Source of the DNA: Legionella geestiana
GTDB lineage: Bacteria; Pseudomonadota; Gammaproteobacteria; Legionellales; Legionellaceae
Assembly: GCF_004571195.1 (NCBI RefSeq)
Contig: NZ_CP038271.1
Coordinates: 1,106,001 to 1,170,000 of the forward strand
Direction of reading: 5' to 3'
Length of the DNA: 64,000 nt
This document shows, one piece after another, positions 16,374-25,442 of the stretch (within the stretch, counting starts at the first letter, position 1; each line of letters begins with the position of its first letter). The position numbers were made by a program, and so were the translations under genes. The notes below the pieces were generated by a model that saw only the letters and a program-made list of their open reading frames with translations, did no database searches and had not been told where the DNA came from.

Positions 16374-17096
16374 TTATTGATTGGGTATATTATGGATCTC
16401 GCGCCATTTTTTAAGCAATGCTTCACGACGCCTCGGATAGTGTCCGTCTGACTCGGCCAGGGTTACAATTCTATCCGTTCGAAAATGGCGAAAATCAGAC
16501 CGAAGCTCACACCACGCCACAACAACCTGTACCTCTTCAAAAAAACCAACTGCCAGTGGCCAGATAATGCGGCTTGAATGTTCACCTTTACCATCCAGGT
16601 ACGTAATCTGTAACTTGCGCTCTTTGCGTGCCGCATGACGAATGGTGGCCTCTTTCTCATCATCACGTTCTATCAGCGTTTTAGGAGGCCCAATCAGCAA
16701 CCCTGAAAACTCAAGTTGATGCCGCAGGTCCTGCGGAAGAACAGCGGCTATTTTGGCTAACACATTCGTTGCAGCAAGCCCTAATTTTTTATCCGTACGC
16801 TGCGCCACCCATCGTGACCCGAGCACCAGCGCTTCGATTTCATCTTCAGAAAACATCAGTGGAGGCAGCATAAAGCCCGGGCGCAACACATAGCCAACGC
16901 CAGGCTCACCTTCAATTGAGGCGCCTTGCGCCTGTAAGGTGGCGATGTCGCGATAGAGCGTACGTATGCTTATTCCAAGCGCTTCAGCCAATTGCTTTCC
17001 ACTGACGGGATAACGGTATCGCCGAAGCATCTGAATCAAATCAAAAAGACGTTGCGTTCTGGACAAATGCGAACCCTTATTGGTAACTGCTGACAT
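16374..17096 (-). CDS. YafY/PafC-type transcriptional regulator (HTH_11 + WYL)
   Basis: 240 residues from the ATG at 17096; a GTG at 17144 is an alternative and neither has a strong ribosome site. The N-terminal winged helix-turn-helix reads RTQRLFDLIQMLRR then GKQLAEALGISIRTLYRDIA. A WYL domain follows at about 120-225 (RKERKLQITYLDGKGEHSSR, then RIIWPLAVGFFEEVQVVVAW). WYL domains sense small ligands or nucleic acids. It is divergent from the HAD phosphatase gene, with 129 bases between the starts, so it may regulate that gene. Family call sure; ligand unknown. Confidence 0.85.
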   Translation of the reverse strand: MSAVTNKGSHLSRTQRLFDLIQMLRRYRYPVSGKQLAEALGISIRTLYRDIATLQAQGASIEGEPGVGYVLRPGFMLPPLMFSEDEIEALVLGSRWVAQRTDKKLGLAATNVLAKIAAVLPQDLRHQLEFSGLLIGPPKTLIERDDEKEATIRHAARKERKLQITYLDGKGEHSSRIIWPLAVGFFEEVQVVVAWCELRSDFRHFRTDRIVTLAESDGHYPRRREALLKKWREIHNIPNQ

Positions 17097-17225
17097 ATTT
17101 TGGCAGCATCGGCTTAAAATTTCGAGACTCTTTTGGGAACGCACATCTTATGATGTGATAGTATCAGGAGGTTGCGGCAAAAATCCCTGCTACAATTAGA
17201 GAAACCTTCTCGAATAAGTCTGTTC

Positions 17226-17894
17226 ATGAACATACGCATTGAGAATTTCAACGCCATAATTTTTGATTTTGACGGTGTCATTCTGGACAGCGAACACATG
17301 CATTATGAAGCATACGAAAGGGCTTTTAAGGAGATGCGCATTCCCTTAACCTATGATATTTATCGTGAACGCTATCTTGGAATGCCAGATATTCAGCTGA
17401 TTCCAGCAATATTGCGCGATTTTAATCTGGAAACCGTTACGCTTAGTAACATTCTTGAGGTGAAGAGAAAACTTTATCTTGAGATTATTGAAAATACCGC
17501 GGACCTTCTGCCAATACCGGGATTTAGTGGATTTTTGCAACAGGTTACGCTTATAAGACCCGTAGCCATCTGCACCAGTGCCTCGCGCCGCGAAATCACA
17601 GGTGCCCTTGAAAAACTCAAAGCCTATTTTAGTGCCTCGGTTTTCAAACCCATTATCACGGCAGACGACGTAGTAACGGGTAAACCTTCCCCCGAAGGCT
17701 ATTTAATGGCAGCCGAACTTCTTAAGTTGCCGCCTGAGAAATGCCTTGTTATTGAAGATTCCCCCAAAGGCGTGCATGCTGCACGAGCCGCGGGAATGAC
17801 CGTGTGTGCTCTGCTGACCACCCATGCGGCACATCAGCTTGGTGAGGCCAGCCATATCGCACCAGATTACAAGGCACTGTCGAGAATGTTTTAG
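17226..17894 (+). CDS. HAD-superfamily hydrolase (beta-phosphoglucomutase-like)
   Basis: 222 residues from the ATG at 17226 (an in-frame start at 17172 would add 18 residues that do not look like the family). Motif I is IIFDFDGVILDSE (nucleophile Asp and acid/base Asp), motif II ICTSAS, the lysine motif GKPSPEGYL and motif III VIEDSPKGVHAARAAGM: all four HAD motifs are present. The helical cap between residues about 20 and 85 is of the C1 type found in phosphoglucomutase/phosphoglycolate phosphatase relatives. Cytoplasmic phosphatase or phosphomutase; substrate not readable. Divergent from the WYL regulator. Confidence 0.88.
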   Translation: MNIRIENFNAIIFDFDGVILDSEHMHYEAYERAFKEMRIPLTYDIYRERYLGMPDIQLIPAILRDFNLETVTLSNILEVKRKLYLEIIENTADLLPIPGFSGFLQQVTLIRPVAICTSASRREITGALEKLKAYFSASVFKPIITADDVVTGKPSPEGYLMAAELLKLPPEKCLVIEDSPKGVHAARAAGMTVCALLTTHAAHQLGEASHIAPDYKALSRMF

Positions 17895-17926
17895 AATTCA
17901 TACGGTTTGCAATCTCATTTTGCGTG

Positions 17927-17962
17927 CCTTAAACTCCCTCGAGAAAACGCATTTAAGGGAGT
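17927..17962 (+). promoter_or_regulatory. Leader hairpin covering the ribosome site of the VirK-like gene
   Basis: The ribosome site AAGGGAG (17955-17961) can pair in two ways: ACTCCCT (17933-17939) with AGGGAGT (17956-17962), or CCTTAAA (17927-17933) with TTTAAGG (17952-17958). Both stems are 7 bases and perfect and both hide part of the site. The arrangement could give temperature- or ligand-dependent translation. Confidence 0.4.
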
Positions 17963-17971
17963 CAGCATAAA

Positions 17972-18436
17972 ATGGATGCGCGAAAAACCCTGATGGCGGC
18001 TGTACTGATGACAGCGGCTACTGTGGCAAACAGCAAAAATTTAAACAGCTATTCCGAGCTGGTCGCAAGTTTGCGTGCCGGCATCCCTGTGAATGCCGTC
18101 ATTGACGTTGATAAATGCCACTTTGCAAATAATGAACCCGACCCATGGGAAATGAAAACCCTTGGAGCACGTTTCAATGTGATTTACGAACGCACTGGCA
18201 AAGACATTGAGCGTCAGCAAAAGATGCGCCTCGTTGCCACCGCTGAAGAGGGCTATGTGGGCTGGGAGTCGATGTACATCATGCGCACCCTCTTTCGCAT
18301 CTTCGAAGATGGAACAACAGAAGTCATCCGACAGGACATCGACCCCAAAACCTTTAAGGTCACTCAAAAAGCCCTGTTGTTTTGCCGTTTGAGCCATGAT
18401 GCAAGTACAGGTGTTACATTGACAACCACGGAATAA
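17972..18436 (+). CDS. VirK-like exported protein
   Basis: 154 residues. A signal-like N-terminus (KTLMAAVLMTAATVANS) precedes a domain opening with LNSYSELVASLRAGIPVNAVIDVDKC, the pattern of the VirK family (PF06903), originally an Agrobacterium virulence-region protein of unknown activity. Two cysteines (DVDKC and LLFC) could pair. It should be periplasmic. A strong AAGGGAG ribosome site precedes the ATG but lies in a predicted hairpin (17927-17962). The reductase gene follows after 25 bases in the same direction. Family call moderately sure; function unknown. Confidence 0.7.
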   Translation: MDARKTLMAAVLMTAATVANSKNLNSYSELVASLRAGIPVNAVIDVDKCHFANNEPDPWEMKTLGARFNVIYERTGKDIERQQKMRLVATAEEGYVGWESMYIMRTLFRIFEDGTTEVIRQDIDPKTFKVTQKALLFCRLSHDASTGVTLTTTE

Positions 18437-18461
18437 TAAACCGCCAAACCTCGGAGTACAC

Positions 18462-19538
18462 ATGCATTCTCGCACGGTTTTAATTTATGGGGCGTATGGC
18501 TATACGGGACAATTAATCACCGATACCTTTATTAACCGCGGATTCAAGCCGGTTATTGCGGGACGAAATGCGCAAAAGCTTACGATTCAGGCAAACGCAA
18601 CAGGGCTTGAGTCCCGTGTTTTTTCCATCGATGATGCCCGTCGTCTTGAAGAGGCGCTTGAGGGATGTTTTTGCCTCGTAAATTGCGCAGGGCCTTTTTC
18701 GGAAACGTTTAGGCCATTGATAGATGCCTGCCTTAAGACTCAAACGCATTATCTCGACATCACCGGCGAATACCAGGTTATCGAGGCATTATCAATGCGC
18801 GATAAGGACGCGCGGGCGGCGGGTATCATGGTGTTACCTGGTGCCGGATTTGATGTTGTGCCGAGTGACTGTCTTGCCAGTTATCTTAAAAATAAACTGC
18901 CTGATGCAAACGAACTAACCCTTGCCATTACCGCCATGCAGGATGGCCACCACCCGGGTTCCGGTCTATCACGCGGAACACTCAAAACGGCACTGATGGG
19001 ATTTTCCGGGGAAACCATGATACGTGATAAAGGGGTTATCGCTGCCCGCGGAAAACCCCGTACAGAAATGTTCACGTTTTTGAATCAGCGAAAACGCCTG
19101 TGCCAGTCTGTCGCATGGGGAGATATCGCGTCTGCCTGGCGGAGCACTAAAATACCGCACATAGAAACCTGGATGTCGTTTCCGAGGCGTCTGATGACGG
19201 TGATGCAGATACTCTATCCCATCAGACGCATCATAAACTGGCGCCCGCTTAAAGAGGCGCTCTTAAAAAAAATCAATCAATCACCGGAAGGACCAACGCC
19301 TGAAGCTCGCGCGCAATCACACGCGGAAATTCTTGGGATAGTCCGAAACAGCGCTGGCACGGATGTTCGAGCGGTACTGACCACTCCCAATGGCTATACC
19401 CTGACTGCAGAGGCCGTGGTGACCATCGTTGAAAAAATGCTCAATGGCAATGTCTCATGCGGCTTTCAGACACCTGCAACCGCTTATGGGTATGGACTGG
19501 CCCTGGAAATTGACGGAGTACGGATTGATGATATTTGA
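18462..19538 (+). CDS. Saccharopine dehydrogenase-like NAD(P)-binding protein
   Basis: 358 residues. The N-terminal Rossmann fold is clear: VLIYGAYGYTGQLITDTF with the GxxGxxG-type glycines, then AGRNAQKL and LVNCAGPFSET. The pattern of YGATGYTGR...AGR...NCAGPF is that of the saccharopine-dehydrogenase-like / trans-acting enoyl reductase group (PF03435). The middle has HYLDITGEYQVIE, also typical. Likely a cytoplasmic oxidoreductase of unknown substrate. GGAG precedes the ATG. The alpha/beta hydrolase gene follows after 51 bases, so these genes to 20872 may be one operon. Confidence 0.82.
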   Translation: MHSRTVLIYGAYGYTGQLITDTFINRGFKPVIAGRNAQKLTIQANATGLESRVFSIDDARRLEEALEGCFCLVNCAGPFSETFRPLIDACLKTQTHYLDITGEYQVIEALSMRDKDARAAGIMVLPGAGFDVVPSDCLASYLKNKLPDANELTLAITAMQDGHHPGSGLSRGTLKTALMGFSGETMIRDKGVIAARGKPRTEMFTFLNQRKRLCQSVAWGDIASAWRSTKIPHIETWMSFPRRLMTVMQILYPIRRIINWRPLKEALLKKINQSPEGPTPEARAQSHAEILGIVRNSAGTDVRAVLTTPNGYTLTAEAVVTIVEKMLNGNVSCGFQTPATAYGYGLALEIDGVRIDDI

Positions 19539-19589
19539 TGAGTGCCCTTATAACACGGCGCATCACCGCACGATAACAACCTCAGAGAC

Positions 19590-20369
19590 ATGCCGATGAA
19601 TATGTTTAATCACAAAAATGGTTACTATTTAACCGCTGGAGAAGCGCAAATTTATGTCGAAGAAACCGGTTCCCCCGATGGGTATCCGGTTATTTTTTTA
19701 CACGGCGGATTAGGCTCTATTTGTGATTATTCACCGTTTGTTGGAAAAATCGATACGCGTTTTCGCTGTATTGGCATCGATACCCGAGGGCATGGCATGT
19801 CAACGCGAGGTTCAGAGCCTTTAACCTATGAACTACTGGAAAAAGATACGGCTGAGGTATTAAGGCAGTTAAACATTTCCCGATGTGCCATCACAGGTTT
19901 TAGCGATGGAGGCATCATCGCCATGCGACTTGGTATCAGCAAGCCGCAACTAATCAGCCATTTGATTGGTATAGGTGCCGACTGGAATCCACCGGATGCA
20001 ACACTTCAGGCGCTGTTTTCCAGTTTGACCATCGACAGTTGGAAAAATAAATTTCCTGAAACCATAGAACTGTATGAACGATTAAATCCAAATCCTGATT
20101 TTAGTAATCTGATGCAAGCTGTGATTCGCATGTGGCTCGATTTGACACCTTCGGGCTACCCGGGCAAGCGGGTTCAGGCCCTTAAATGCCAAACGTTAAT
20201 TATTCGTGGTGATGCCGATCCGTTTCTGCCGCTCAGGCATTGTGCTGAACTCCATCAGGAGATACCTGACGCGCACTTTTTAAATGTCCCTTTTGCAGGT
20301 CATGCAGCACACATTACACACGCTGAAGCAGTTGGCGCATTCATTAACCAGTTTCTCAACAGGGATTAA
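19590..20369 (+). CDS. Alpha/beta hydrolase
   Basis: 259 residues. The fold's landmarks are all present: oxyanion region VIFLHGGLGS, RGHGMS, the nucleophile elbow GFSDGG with S105, the acid in GDADPFLP (about residue 211) and the histidine in FAGHAAH (about residue 237). No signal peptide. Two in-frame ATGs (codons 1 and 3) are possible starts. The kinase-like gene follows after five bases, so the two are almost certainly co-transcribed. The closest general class is hydrolases of the RsbQ/3-oxoadipate-lactonase type; substrate unknown. Confidence 0.88.
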   Translation: MPMNMFNHKNGYYLTAGEAQIYVEETGSPDGYPVIFLHGGLGSICDYSPFVGKIDTRFRCIGIDTRGHGMSTRGSEPLTYELLEKDTAEVLRQLNISRCAITGFSDGGIIAMRLGISKPQLISHLIGIGADWNPPDATLQALFSSLTIDSWKNKFPETIELYERLNPNPDFSNLMQAVIRMWLDLTPSGYPGKRVQALKCQTLIIRGDADPFLPLRHCAELHQEIPDAHFLNVPFAGHAAHITHAEAVGAFINQFLNRD

Positions 20370-20374
20370 TCCTC

Positions 20375-20872
20375 ATGCTGCTCATTTTTGGTGGACTGCC
20401 AGGAACTGGAAAATCAACCCTTGCCAAAGAAATCGCCCATCGACTTCAAGCGGTATACCTGCGTGTGGATACCGCTGAGCAGGCGTTAAAACAATCTCCG
20501 CACTTTAGCGATAGCGTGGGTCCTGAAGGATATCTGGTCTGTTATGCCATAGCTGCTGATAATCTGGCGCTTGGCCTTCACGTGGTTGCCGATTCGGTAA
20601 ATCCTCTTGCCATAACACGCGAGAGCTGGCAAAAAGTTGCCCTTTCTGCAAATACTCCGTTTGTTGAAATTGAGCTGATTTGCTCTGATACCAGGACGCA
20701 TCAACACCGGGTTGAAACCCGTAAGGCCGATATACCCGGCCACCAGCTGCCGGCATGGAAAGAGGTCATAAACCGCGACTATCAACAATGGTCTGCCCCC
20801 TCCTTGAAGCTGGATACATCCAGGCATTCTGTAGAAGAGTGTATAGAAATGATTATGAACCTCATCCACTGA
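20375..20872 (+). CDS. P-loop kinase-like protein (AAA_33 type)
   Basis: 165 residues starting almost at once with a Walker A motif, LLIFGGLPGTGKSTLAKEIA. A following RVDTAEQAL and VVADSVNPL fit the substrate and Walker B-like positions of small-molecule kinases of the chloramphenicol-phosphotransferase/zeta-toxin group, and HRVETRKADIPGH may be the lid. No partner antitoxin is seen. It lies five bases after the hydrolase gene. Kinase activity on a small molecule is likely; the substrate is unknown. Confidence 0.8.
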   Translation: MLLIFGGLPGTGKSTLAKEIAHRLQAVYLRVDTAEQALKQSPHFSDSVGPEGYLVCYAIAADNLALGLHVVADSVNPLAITRESWQKVALSANTPFVEIELICSDTRTHQHRVETRKADIPGHQLPAWKEVINRDYQQWSAPSLKLDTSRHSVEECIEMIMNLIH

Positions 20873-20902
20873 CAAAAAATTGCCATAACGTTTATATGCC
20901 AT

Positions 20903-21604
20903 TCATCCGGGTGAGTGCTTGAGAAGCATTCGGCGTGCACGCCAATCGGGCAAGAACTCATTCATAATGGCTTTAAATCGCCAGTTATGGGATGGCTCCA
21001 GTAAATGTGCCAGTTCATGCACCACCACATACTCAATGCACTCAGGCGGCTTTTTTACGAGCTCCAGATTAATACGAATACTCCTTGAGTGCGGCGAGCA
21101 ACTTCCCCAACGCGACCGCATCAGTCGAATATTGCAACGCGAAACGCTAACCCCCATGGTTTTTGCCCATTGCGCCACGCTCGGAGCGAGCACTTTCTGA
21201 AGCAGGCCTGCTAATCCGGCGCGAAACACGTTTTTTCTATACTCAACATCAACATCTGCCGGAACCTGTAAAATGAGCTCAGCATCAGTCTGGTAAAGTT
21301 CCGGACTGTTGGTGGCTTCTACAAGGCGCAAAACACAGGGTTTGCCAAAAATGTAATGGCGCTCACCATCAGTGTATGTGTAAGGATGAGAAGGCTTGAG
21401 TGTTTGAATACGCGACTGCTGCTGTTGAATCCAGCTGATGCGCGTTTGGATAAATGCCCGTATGGTCTCAGCCGATACAGACCGGGGCGCAGAAATACGC
21501 AGTTGCCCGGTAGATGGACACACACGCAGGTACATGGCCTTAATCTTTTTGTGGGTAACAGTAACATCAAAACCCAAACAATGCATTGTCGTGCTGTTCT
21601 GCAT
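20903..21604 (-). CDS. YgjP-like metallopeptidase (DUF45)
   Basis: 233 residues from the ATG at 21604, with GAGGGTAGGG upstream. The zinc site HELAHLLEPSHNWRF (HExxH plus a downstream His) lies near the C-terminus, and the family stretch MRSRWGSCSPHSRSIRIN precedes it, as in YgjP/DUF45 proteins (UTP pyrophosphatase / SprT-like zincins). No signal peptide, so cytoplasmic. It converges with the kinase gene and has about 300 bases upstream to the next, divergent gene. Family call sure, biological role not. Confidence 0.88.
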   Translation of the reverse strand: MQNSTTMHCLGFDVTVTHKKIKAMYLRVCPSTGQLRISAPRSVSAETIRAFIQTRISWIQQQQSRIQTLKPSHPYTYTDGERHYIFGKPCVLRLVEATNSPELYQTDAELILQVPADVDVEYRKNVFRAGLAGLLQKVLAPSVAQWAKTMGVSVSRCNIRLMRSRWGSCSPHSRSIRINLELVKKPPECIEYVVVHELAHLLEPSHNWRFKAIMNEFLPDWRARRMLLKHSPG

Positions 21605-21909
21605 CAACCCTACCCTCTTAGAGACTATGAGGGTGCGCCCTCAATACATTCTCGTAAAAGACCGTGATTCTGCAGTATATCTGCCATTGGAGAAATGACA
21701 AGGCGAGCTTGCGACACATACTTACCAGAAATAGTCCATAATGAATATAAAAGGCGCCATATCTGAGCGTGTAAAGGGCTTGAAAACAGCGCTCGGGCGT
21801 GACCTCGTTTAATGAGGTGACGTGAAACCGTTGCATTTGTAAAACACTATAGAATATGTAATCACACTGATTTATCTGCAATTTTTTAAAACTTGAGGAT
21901 GCGGCCACC
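21605..21909. other. Divergent intergenic stretch
   Basis: About 300 bases between the YgjP-like gene (leftward) and the coiled-coil protein gene (rightward). Open frames here overlap in both directions and show no protein-like features. It should hold both promoters; I could not pick convincing -35/-10 pairs. Confidence 0.4.
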
Positions 21910-22446
21910 ATGGAGAATAACGAAAAGATAGCCTTACTCAATGAGGAGTGCGATAAGTACCTGTCGCACCTTGAGCGCTCGATTAATCGGCTTTCAGCAG
22001 ATTTAGCGCCAGAAGCTCGTGAACGTTATTCAAAGCCAGACTCCCAGGCGATTGACATCCAAAAGATTATTGCAAGAAATACATCGAAATTCTCCCTGTA
22101 CGACATAACTGACAATACCGATACTACGATTCACTCAAGTAAACGCCACCCGAAGCTCCATGCCGCATTAAACAAATATCAGGCCGTCAGCGAGATGAAG
22201 CAGTGTTTAAGCAAGGGGAACGCCAGCCCGGAAGATAAGCTTAAAGACTTCGATAAAAAGCTCAATGAAAGCAGGGAAACTTTATCGAAAAATCTCGACA
22301 GCTCAGCCATGAAATTCATGAAAAACATTCTTCATGTATTAACTGCTGGTCTGTATTCAAAATCAACCAGAGATACATTTCAATTCTGGAAAACTCAAGG
22401 TGAAGTATTCACTGAAAATGTAAGTGATACCATGAAAATCAAATAG
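21910..22446 (+). CDS. Predicted coiled-coil protein of Legionella type
   Basis: 178 residues, mostly charged helix with heptad character (EECDKYLSHLERSINRLSADL; DKLKDFDKKLNESRETLSKNL). A short hydrophobic segment near residues 140-150 (ILHVLTAGLYS) precedes a C-terminus, TFQFWKTQGEVFTENV, that resembles the ends of several uncharacterised Legionella proteins I recall. It is followed by the PAS-GAF-GGDEF-EAL gene, whose ribosome site overlaps this stop codon, so they are co-transcribed and may work together. No enzyme motif seen. Function unknown. Confidence 0.65.
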   Translation: MENNEKIALLNEECDKYLSHLERSINRLSADLAPEARERYSKPDSQAIDIQKIIARNTSKFSLYDITDNTDTTIHSSKRHPKLHAALNKYQAVSEMKQCLSKGNASPEDKLKDFDKKLNESRETLSKNLDSSAMKFMKNILHVLTAGLYSKSTRDTFQFWKTQGEVFTENVSDTMKIK

Positions 22447-22457
22447 GATTGAATGAT

Positions 22458-24758
22458 ATGGAATATTCACGGGATGTCGCCAAAGTTCTGACGAAACAGA
22501 TTGATGAACTATCAATGGAGCGTAACCGGCTTATTGAAAATATAGCTGAGTTTCGTAACATTCTGCACGGCCATCCCTGTGCTTTCTTAGATTATGTCGA
22601 AAAAGTAGATAACCCCTTTTACGAAATATCAGCCGATCTTACCAAGATTATTTATGTAAATGCCGCTACGGAAAAAATGTTTGGTATGACGCGAGATGCC
22701 TTATATGAGGATGCCAATAAATGGTTTAACGCCGTTCATCCAGACGATAGAGGAAGAGTAAAAGAATACCTCTCTAATCTTGACATAAAAAATAAAGCCG
22801 CCACTGGTTTTGAGTACAAGATGATAAAATCGGATGGCAGCATCGTATATGTTCAAGACTTTGCTGTCCTGAGTAATGAAAATGATGGGGAACAACACAG
22901 CATTGTAGGCTTTGTCGTCGATATCACAAAGCATGTTAAAATACAAAAAAATAAATTTGTTTACGAGCAGATTATAAACGCGATTCGTTTTACAAGAAGC
23001 ATTGAACAAACAATGGATGTGATTATAAAAACTGCCTGCATTTCCATGGCTTGGGATGAGGCTGAAATCTGGGTTTATGACAGTCAGGCAACGTCTTTTT
23101 ATTGCATTTCGGTATACCATAAACTGACTGAAGAAATTGCAGAGTATTATCAAATGGCAACCAGCCTGATTATTGATGCTGATACGGACTTTCAAGGTTA
23201 TGTCATTCGTAACAACAAACCCACACTTATCTTGGATTTAGCCAGGCAGAATGAAGTATTTAATACCTCCATTGCCAGAAGGCATAAGATTTCCACTGCG
23301 CTTGGCATACCAATAATTTGTCACGAAAAACCTATAGGGGTGCTTACCTTTTATAACCAAAATCAAAAAAATTGTGAGCAAAGTGAAATTGATACATTGG
23401 AGTGGATGGCTGGCATTCTTGGAGGAATAATTCAACATAATTTAAGCAATCAAAAATTGCAGTATATTACATCTCACAACGACTTGACGGGGCTCCTCAA
23501 TAGAAACGGCCTGGAAGTGTCTCTGAATACATTGATAACCCAAAATGAATCGGATATGCATGGTATAATCATGCTGGATATCTCGCGATTCAAATTAATC
23601 AATGAAACATATAATTTTGAAATAGGCGACATTCTACTTCGGCAAATTGCACTAAAATTTCAAGAAACCCTCAACGATACCACGCGAATAATTGCCAATT
23701 TAGGTGGTGATATATTTGCTTTTGTTGTTCCAAAACTTAAAACATCTGAAGCATTAAAACCAATTATCGATAAAATATTAGTATGTCTCCAAAGACCTTT
23801 CGAGATAAAAAACAATTTAATTTATTTACAGGCAAGTATCGGTGTGAGTATTTACCCATATGACGGCCTGGATATCATGACACTATTGAAAAAATCTGAT
23901 ATCGCTCTGAAACATGCCAAATCTCGTGGTGGCAGCAGCATTCAGTTTTCAACTCAAGCCTTGCAGCAATCCGTTTCAAACGCTCTGCGAATCGAAAACG
24001 GTTTAAGGCGAGCACTTGTCGATAATCAATTCAGGCTTCACTATCAGCCAAAAGTCGATTTGCGAACTGGTAAAATGGTGGGGCTGGAAGCGTTGATTCG
24101 ATGGAATGATCCTCAAAATGGACTTCAGTATCCAGATGCTTTTTTGCACATAGCCCAACATTCCGATTTGATTATCTATATTGGTGAATGGGTCTTCCTG
24201 CGACTCGCTTATCACTTCCCCTTGATGGATTTTAAAATACCGATAGCTATCAACATGGATGCGCGGCAGTTAAAAAGGGAATATGACTTCGTCGGATTTA
24301 TCTCACAATTAATAAAAAAAATGTCAATCCCTACTGAATTACTGGAATTAGAAGTAACGGAAGCAGAAATAATGCACGATGCCACACAAGCGGCTCACGT
24401 TATTCAGAGCCTTCAAAAAACCGGGATTTCTATTGCCATAGACGATTTTGGCTCAGGCTATAGTTCTTACGCTTATCTGCGGCAATTTAAGCCCGACAGA
24501 ATTAAAATTGACAAATCTTTCATTGACGGCCTGCCTTTCGATATTGAAAATGCAGCCATTGTGAAATCCATCATCGCTTTATGCCATATCCTTGGCATGA
24601 AGGTGACGGCTGAAGGTGTTGAAACGCGCGAACAGGCACAGTTTTTAATGCAAGAAGGCTGCGATGAAGCACAGGGATATTATTTTTCAAAGCCATTACA
24701 ACTTTATGAACTAAGAGCGCTGATTAAGAGTGGCGGGGAGTTTAAACTTCCAGAATAA
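22458..24758 (+). CDS. PAS-GAF-GGDEF-EAL protein, probable c-di-GMP phosphodiesterase
   Basis: 766 residues from the ATG at 22458 (AGGA nine bases before; a TTG at 22449 is the alternative). A short coiled coil leads into a PAS domain (about 40-155, IIYVNAATEKMFGM), a GAF domain (about 165-325), a GGDEF domain (about 335-500) and an EAL domain (about 515-755). The GGDEF signature reads GGDIF, so cyclase activity is probably lost. The EAL domain keeps EALIRW, LELEVTE, DDFGSGYSS, KIDKSFI and EGVET, so it should hydrolyse c-di-GMP. No membrane segments, so a cytoplasmic sensor. Co-transcribed with the 178-residue coiled-coil protein. Confidence 0.92.
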   Translation: MEYSRDVAKVLTKQIDELSMERNRLIENIAEFRNILHGHPCAFLDYVEKVDNPFYEISADLTKIIYVNAATEKMFGMTRDALYEDANKWFNAVHPDDRGRVKEYLSNLDIKNKAATGFEYKMIKSDGSIVYVQDFAVLSNENDGEQHSIVGFVVDITKHVKIQKNKFVYEQIINAIRFTRSIEQTMDVIIKTACISMAWDEAEIWVYDSQATSFYCISVYHKLTEEIAEYYQMATSLIIDADTDFQGYVIRNNKPTLILDLARQNEVFNTSIARRHKISTALGIPIICHEKPIGVLTFYNQNQKNCEQSEIDTLEWMAGILGGIIQHNLSNQKLQYITSHNDLTGLLNRNGLEVSLNTLITQNESDMHGIIMLDISRFKLINETYNFEIGDILLRQIALKFQETLNDTTRIIANLGGDIFAFVVPKLKTSEALKPIIDKILVCLQRPFEIKNNLIYLQASIGVSIYPYDGLDIMTLLKKSDIALKHAKSRGGSSIQFSTQALQQSVSNALRIENGLRRALVDNQFRLHYQPKVDLRTGKMVGLEALIRWNDPQNGLQYPDAFLHIAQHSDLIIYIGEWVFLRLAYHFPLMDFKIPIAINMDARQLKREYDFVGFISQLIKKMSIPTELLELEVTEAEIMHDATQAAHVIQSLQKTGISIAIDDFGSGYSSYAYLRQFKPDRIKIDKSFIDGLPFDIENAAIVKSIIALCHILGMKVTAEGVETREQAQFLMQEGCDEAQGYYFSKPLQLYELRALIKSGGEFKLPE

Positions 24759-24916
24759 TACACTATTTTTTGTTTTTAACGCACTTTCGGAGATGGAGGT
24801 TAGCCGCTGTCTACCAGGTTGGTCAGCAATGATGAAGCGCTATCCCGAACGCCTCATGCAGAATACCAAAAATCGTCTATACTGATTACGATTTCCACAC
24901 TAAAAAGGAATGTAAC

Positions 24917-25360
24917 ATGTTCAAAAAATTACTGGGAACGTTTGTTGTTGCGATATCATTAATGTTCAGTACAGCACTCTTTGCAGACTCTTCAATGTGC
25001 AAACATGGCTTGAAGCACATGCTTGAATCTCTGCAGTTAAGTGATGAACAAAAAGCAAAAATCAAACCCATCATTGAGCAGATGAAAAGTACCATGAAAG
25101 CCACCGGCTCACAGATGGACGCATTAAAATCAAAAATTCATGAGCAGATTCACGCGGCTTCCATGGATAAAGACACCGTCAACAGCCTCATAGACCAGAA
25201 AACAGCACTGATTGGCTCCATGATGAAAACCAAAGTAGCAACAGTCCATCAAGTACTGTCTGTTCTTACAGAAGAACAAAAAACCAAACTGCATAATATG
25301 ATGAAAGACGCTGAAGAAAAAATGGCGCAGAAGTATAAAAGTTGCCATGATAATGACTAA
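24917..25360 (+). CDS. Spy/CpxP-like periplasmic protein
   Basis: 147 residues. Signal peptide MFKKLLGTFVVAISLMFSTA ending at about residue 23 (LFA/DSS), then an all-helical domain with the two LTxxQ-type motifs of the Spy/CpxP family: LSDEQKAKIKPII (about 42) and LTEEQKTKLHNMM (about 117). Family members are periplasmic chaperones or envelope-stress modulators. AAGGA precedes the ATG. The gene stands alone; a palindromic element begins 22 bases after its stop. Family call good, partner unknown. Confidence 0.82.
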   Translation: MFKKLLGTFVVAISLMFSTALFADSSMCKHGLKHMLESLQLSDEQKAKIKPIIEQMKSTMKATGSQMDALKSKIHEQIHAASMDKDTVNSLIDQKTALIGSMMKTKVATVHQVLSVLTEEQKTKLHNMMKDAEEKMAQKYKSCHDND

Positions 25361-25381
25361 GGGCGCCTGATATTTAAGTGC

Positions 25382-25440
25382 GTTTTAACTTGATCTGGCA
25401 GATACTTTTTAGTAAACAGAAACTGTCAGATCAGGTTAAT
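25382..25440. repeat. Dispersed palindromic element, copy 2
   Basis: GTTTTAACTTGATCTGGCAG (25382-25401) pairs with CTGTCAGATCAGGTTAA (25423-25439). The arms match those at 10379-10439 while the loop differs. It lies between the convergent Spy-like and SLOG genes, two bases beyond the latter's stop, where it could end both transcripts. Confidence 0.75.
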
Positions 25441-25442
25441 TA

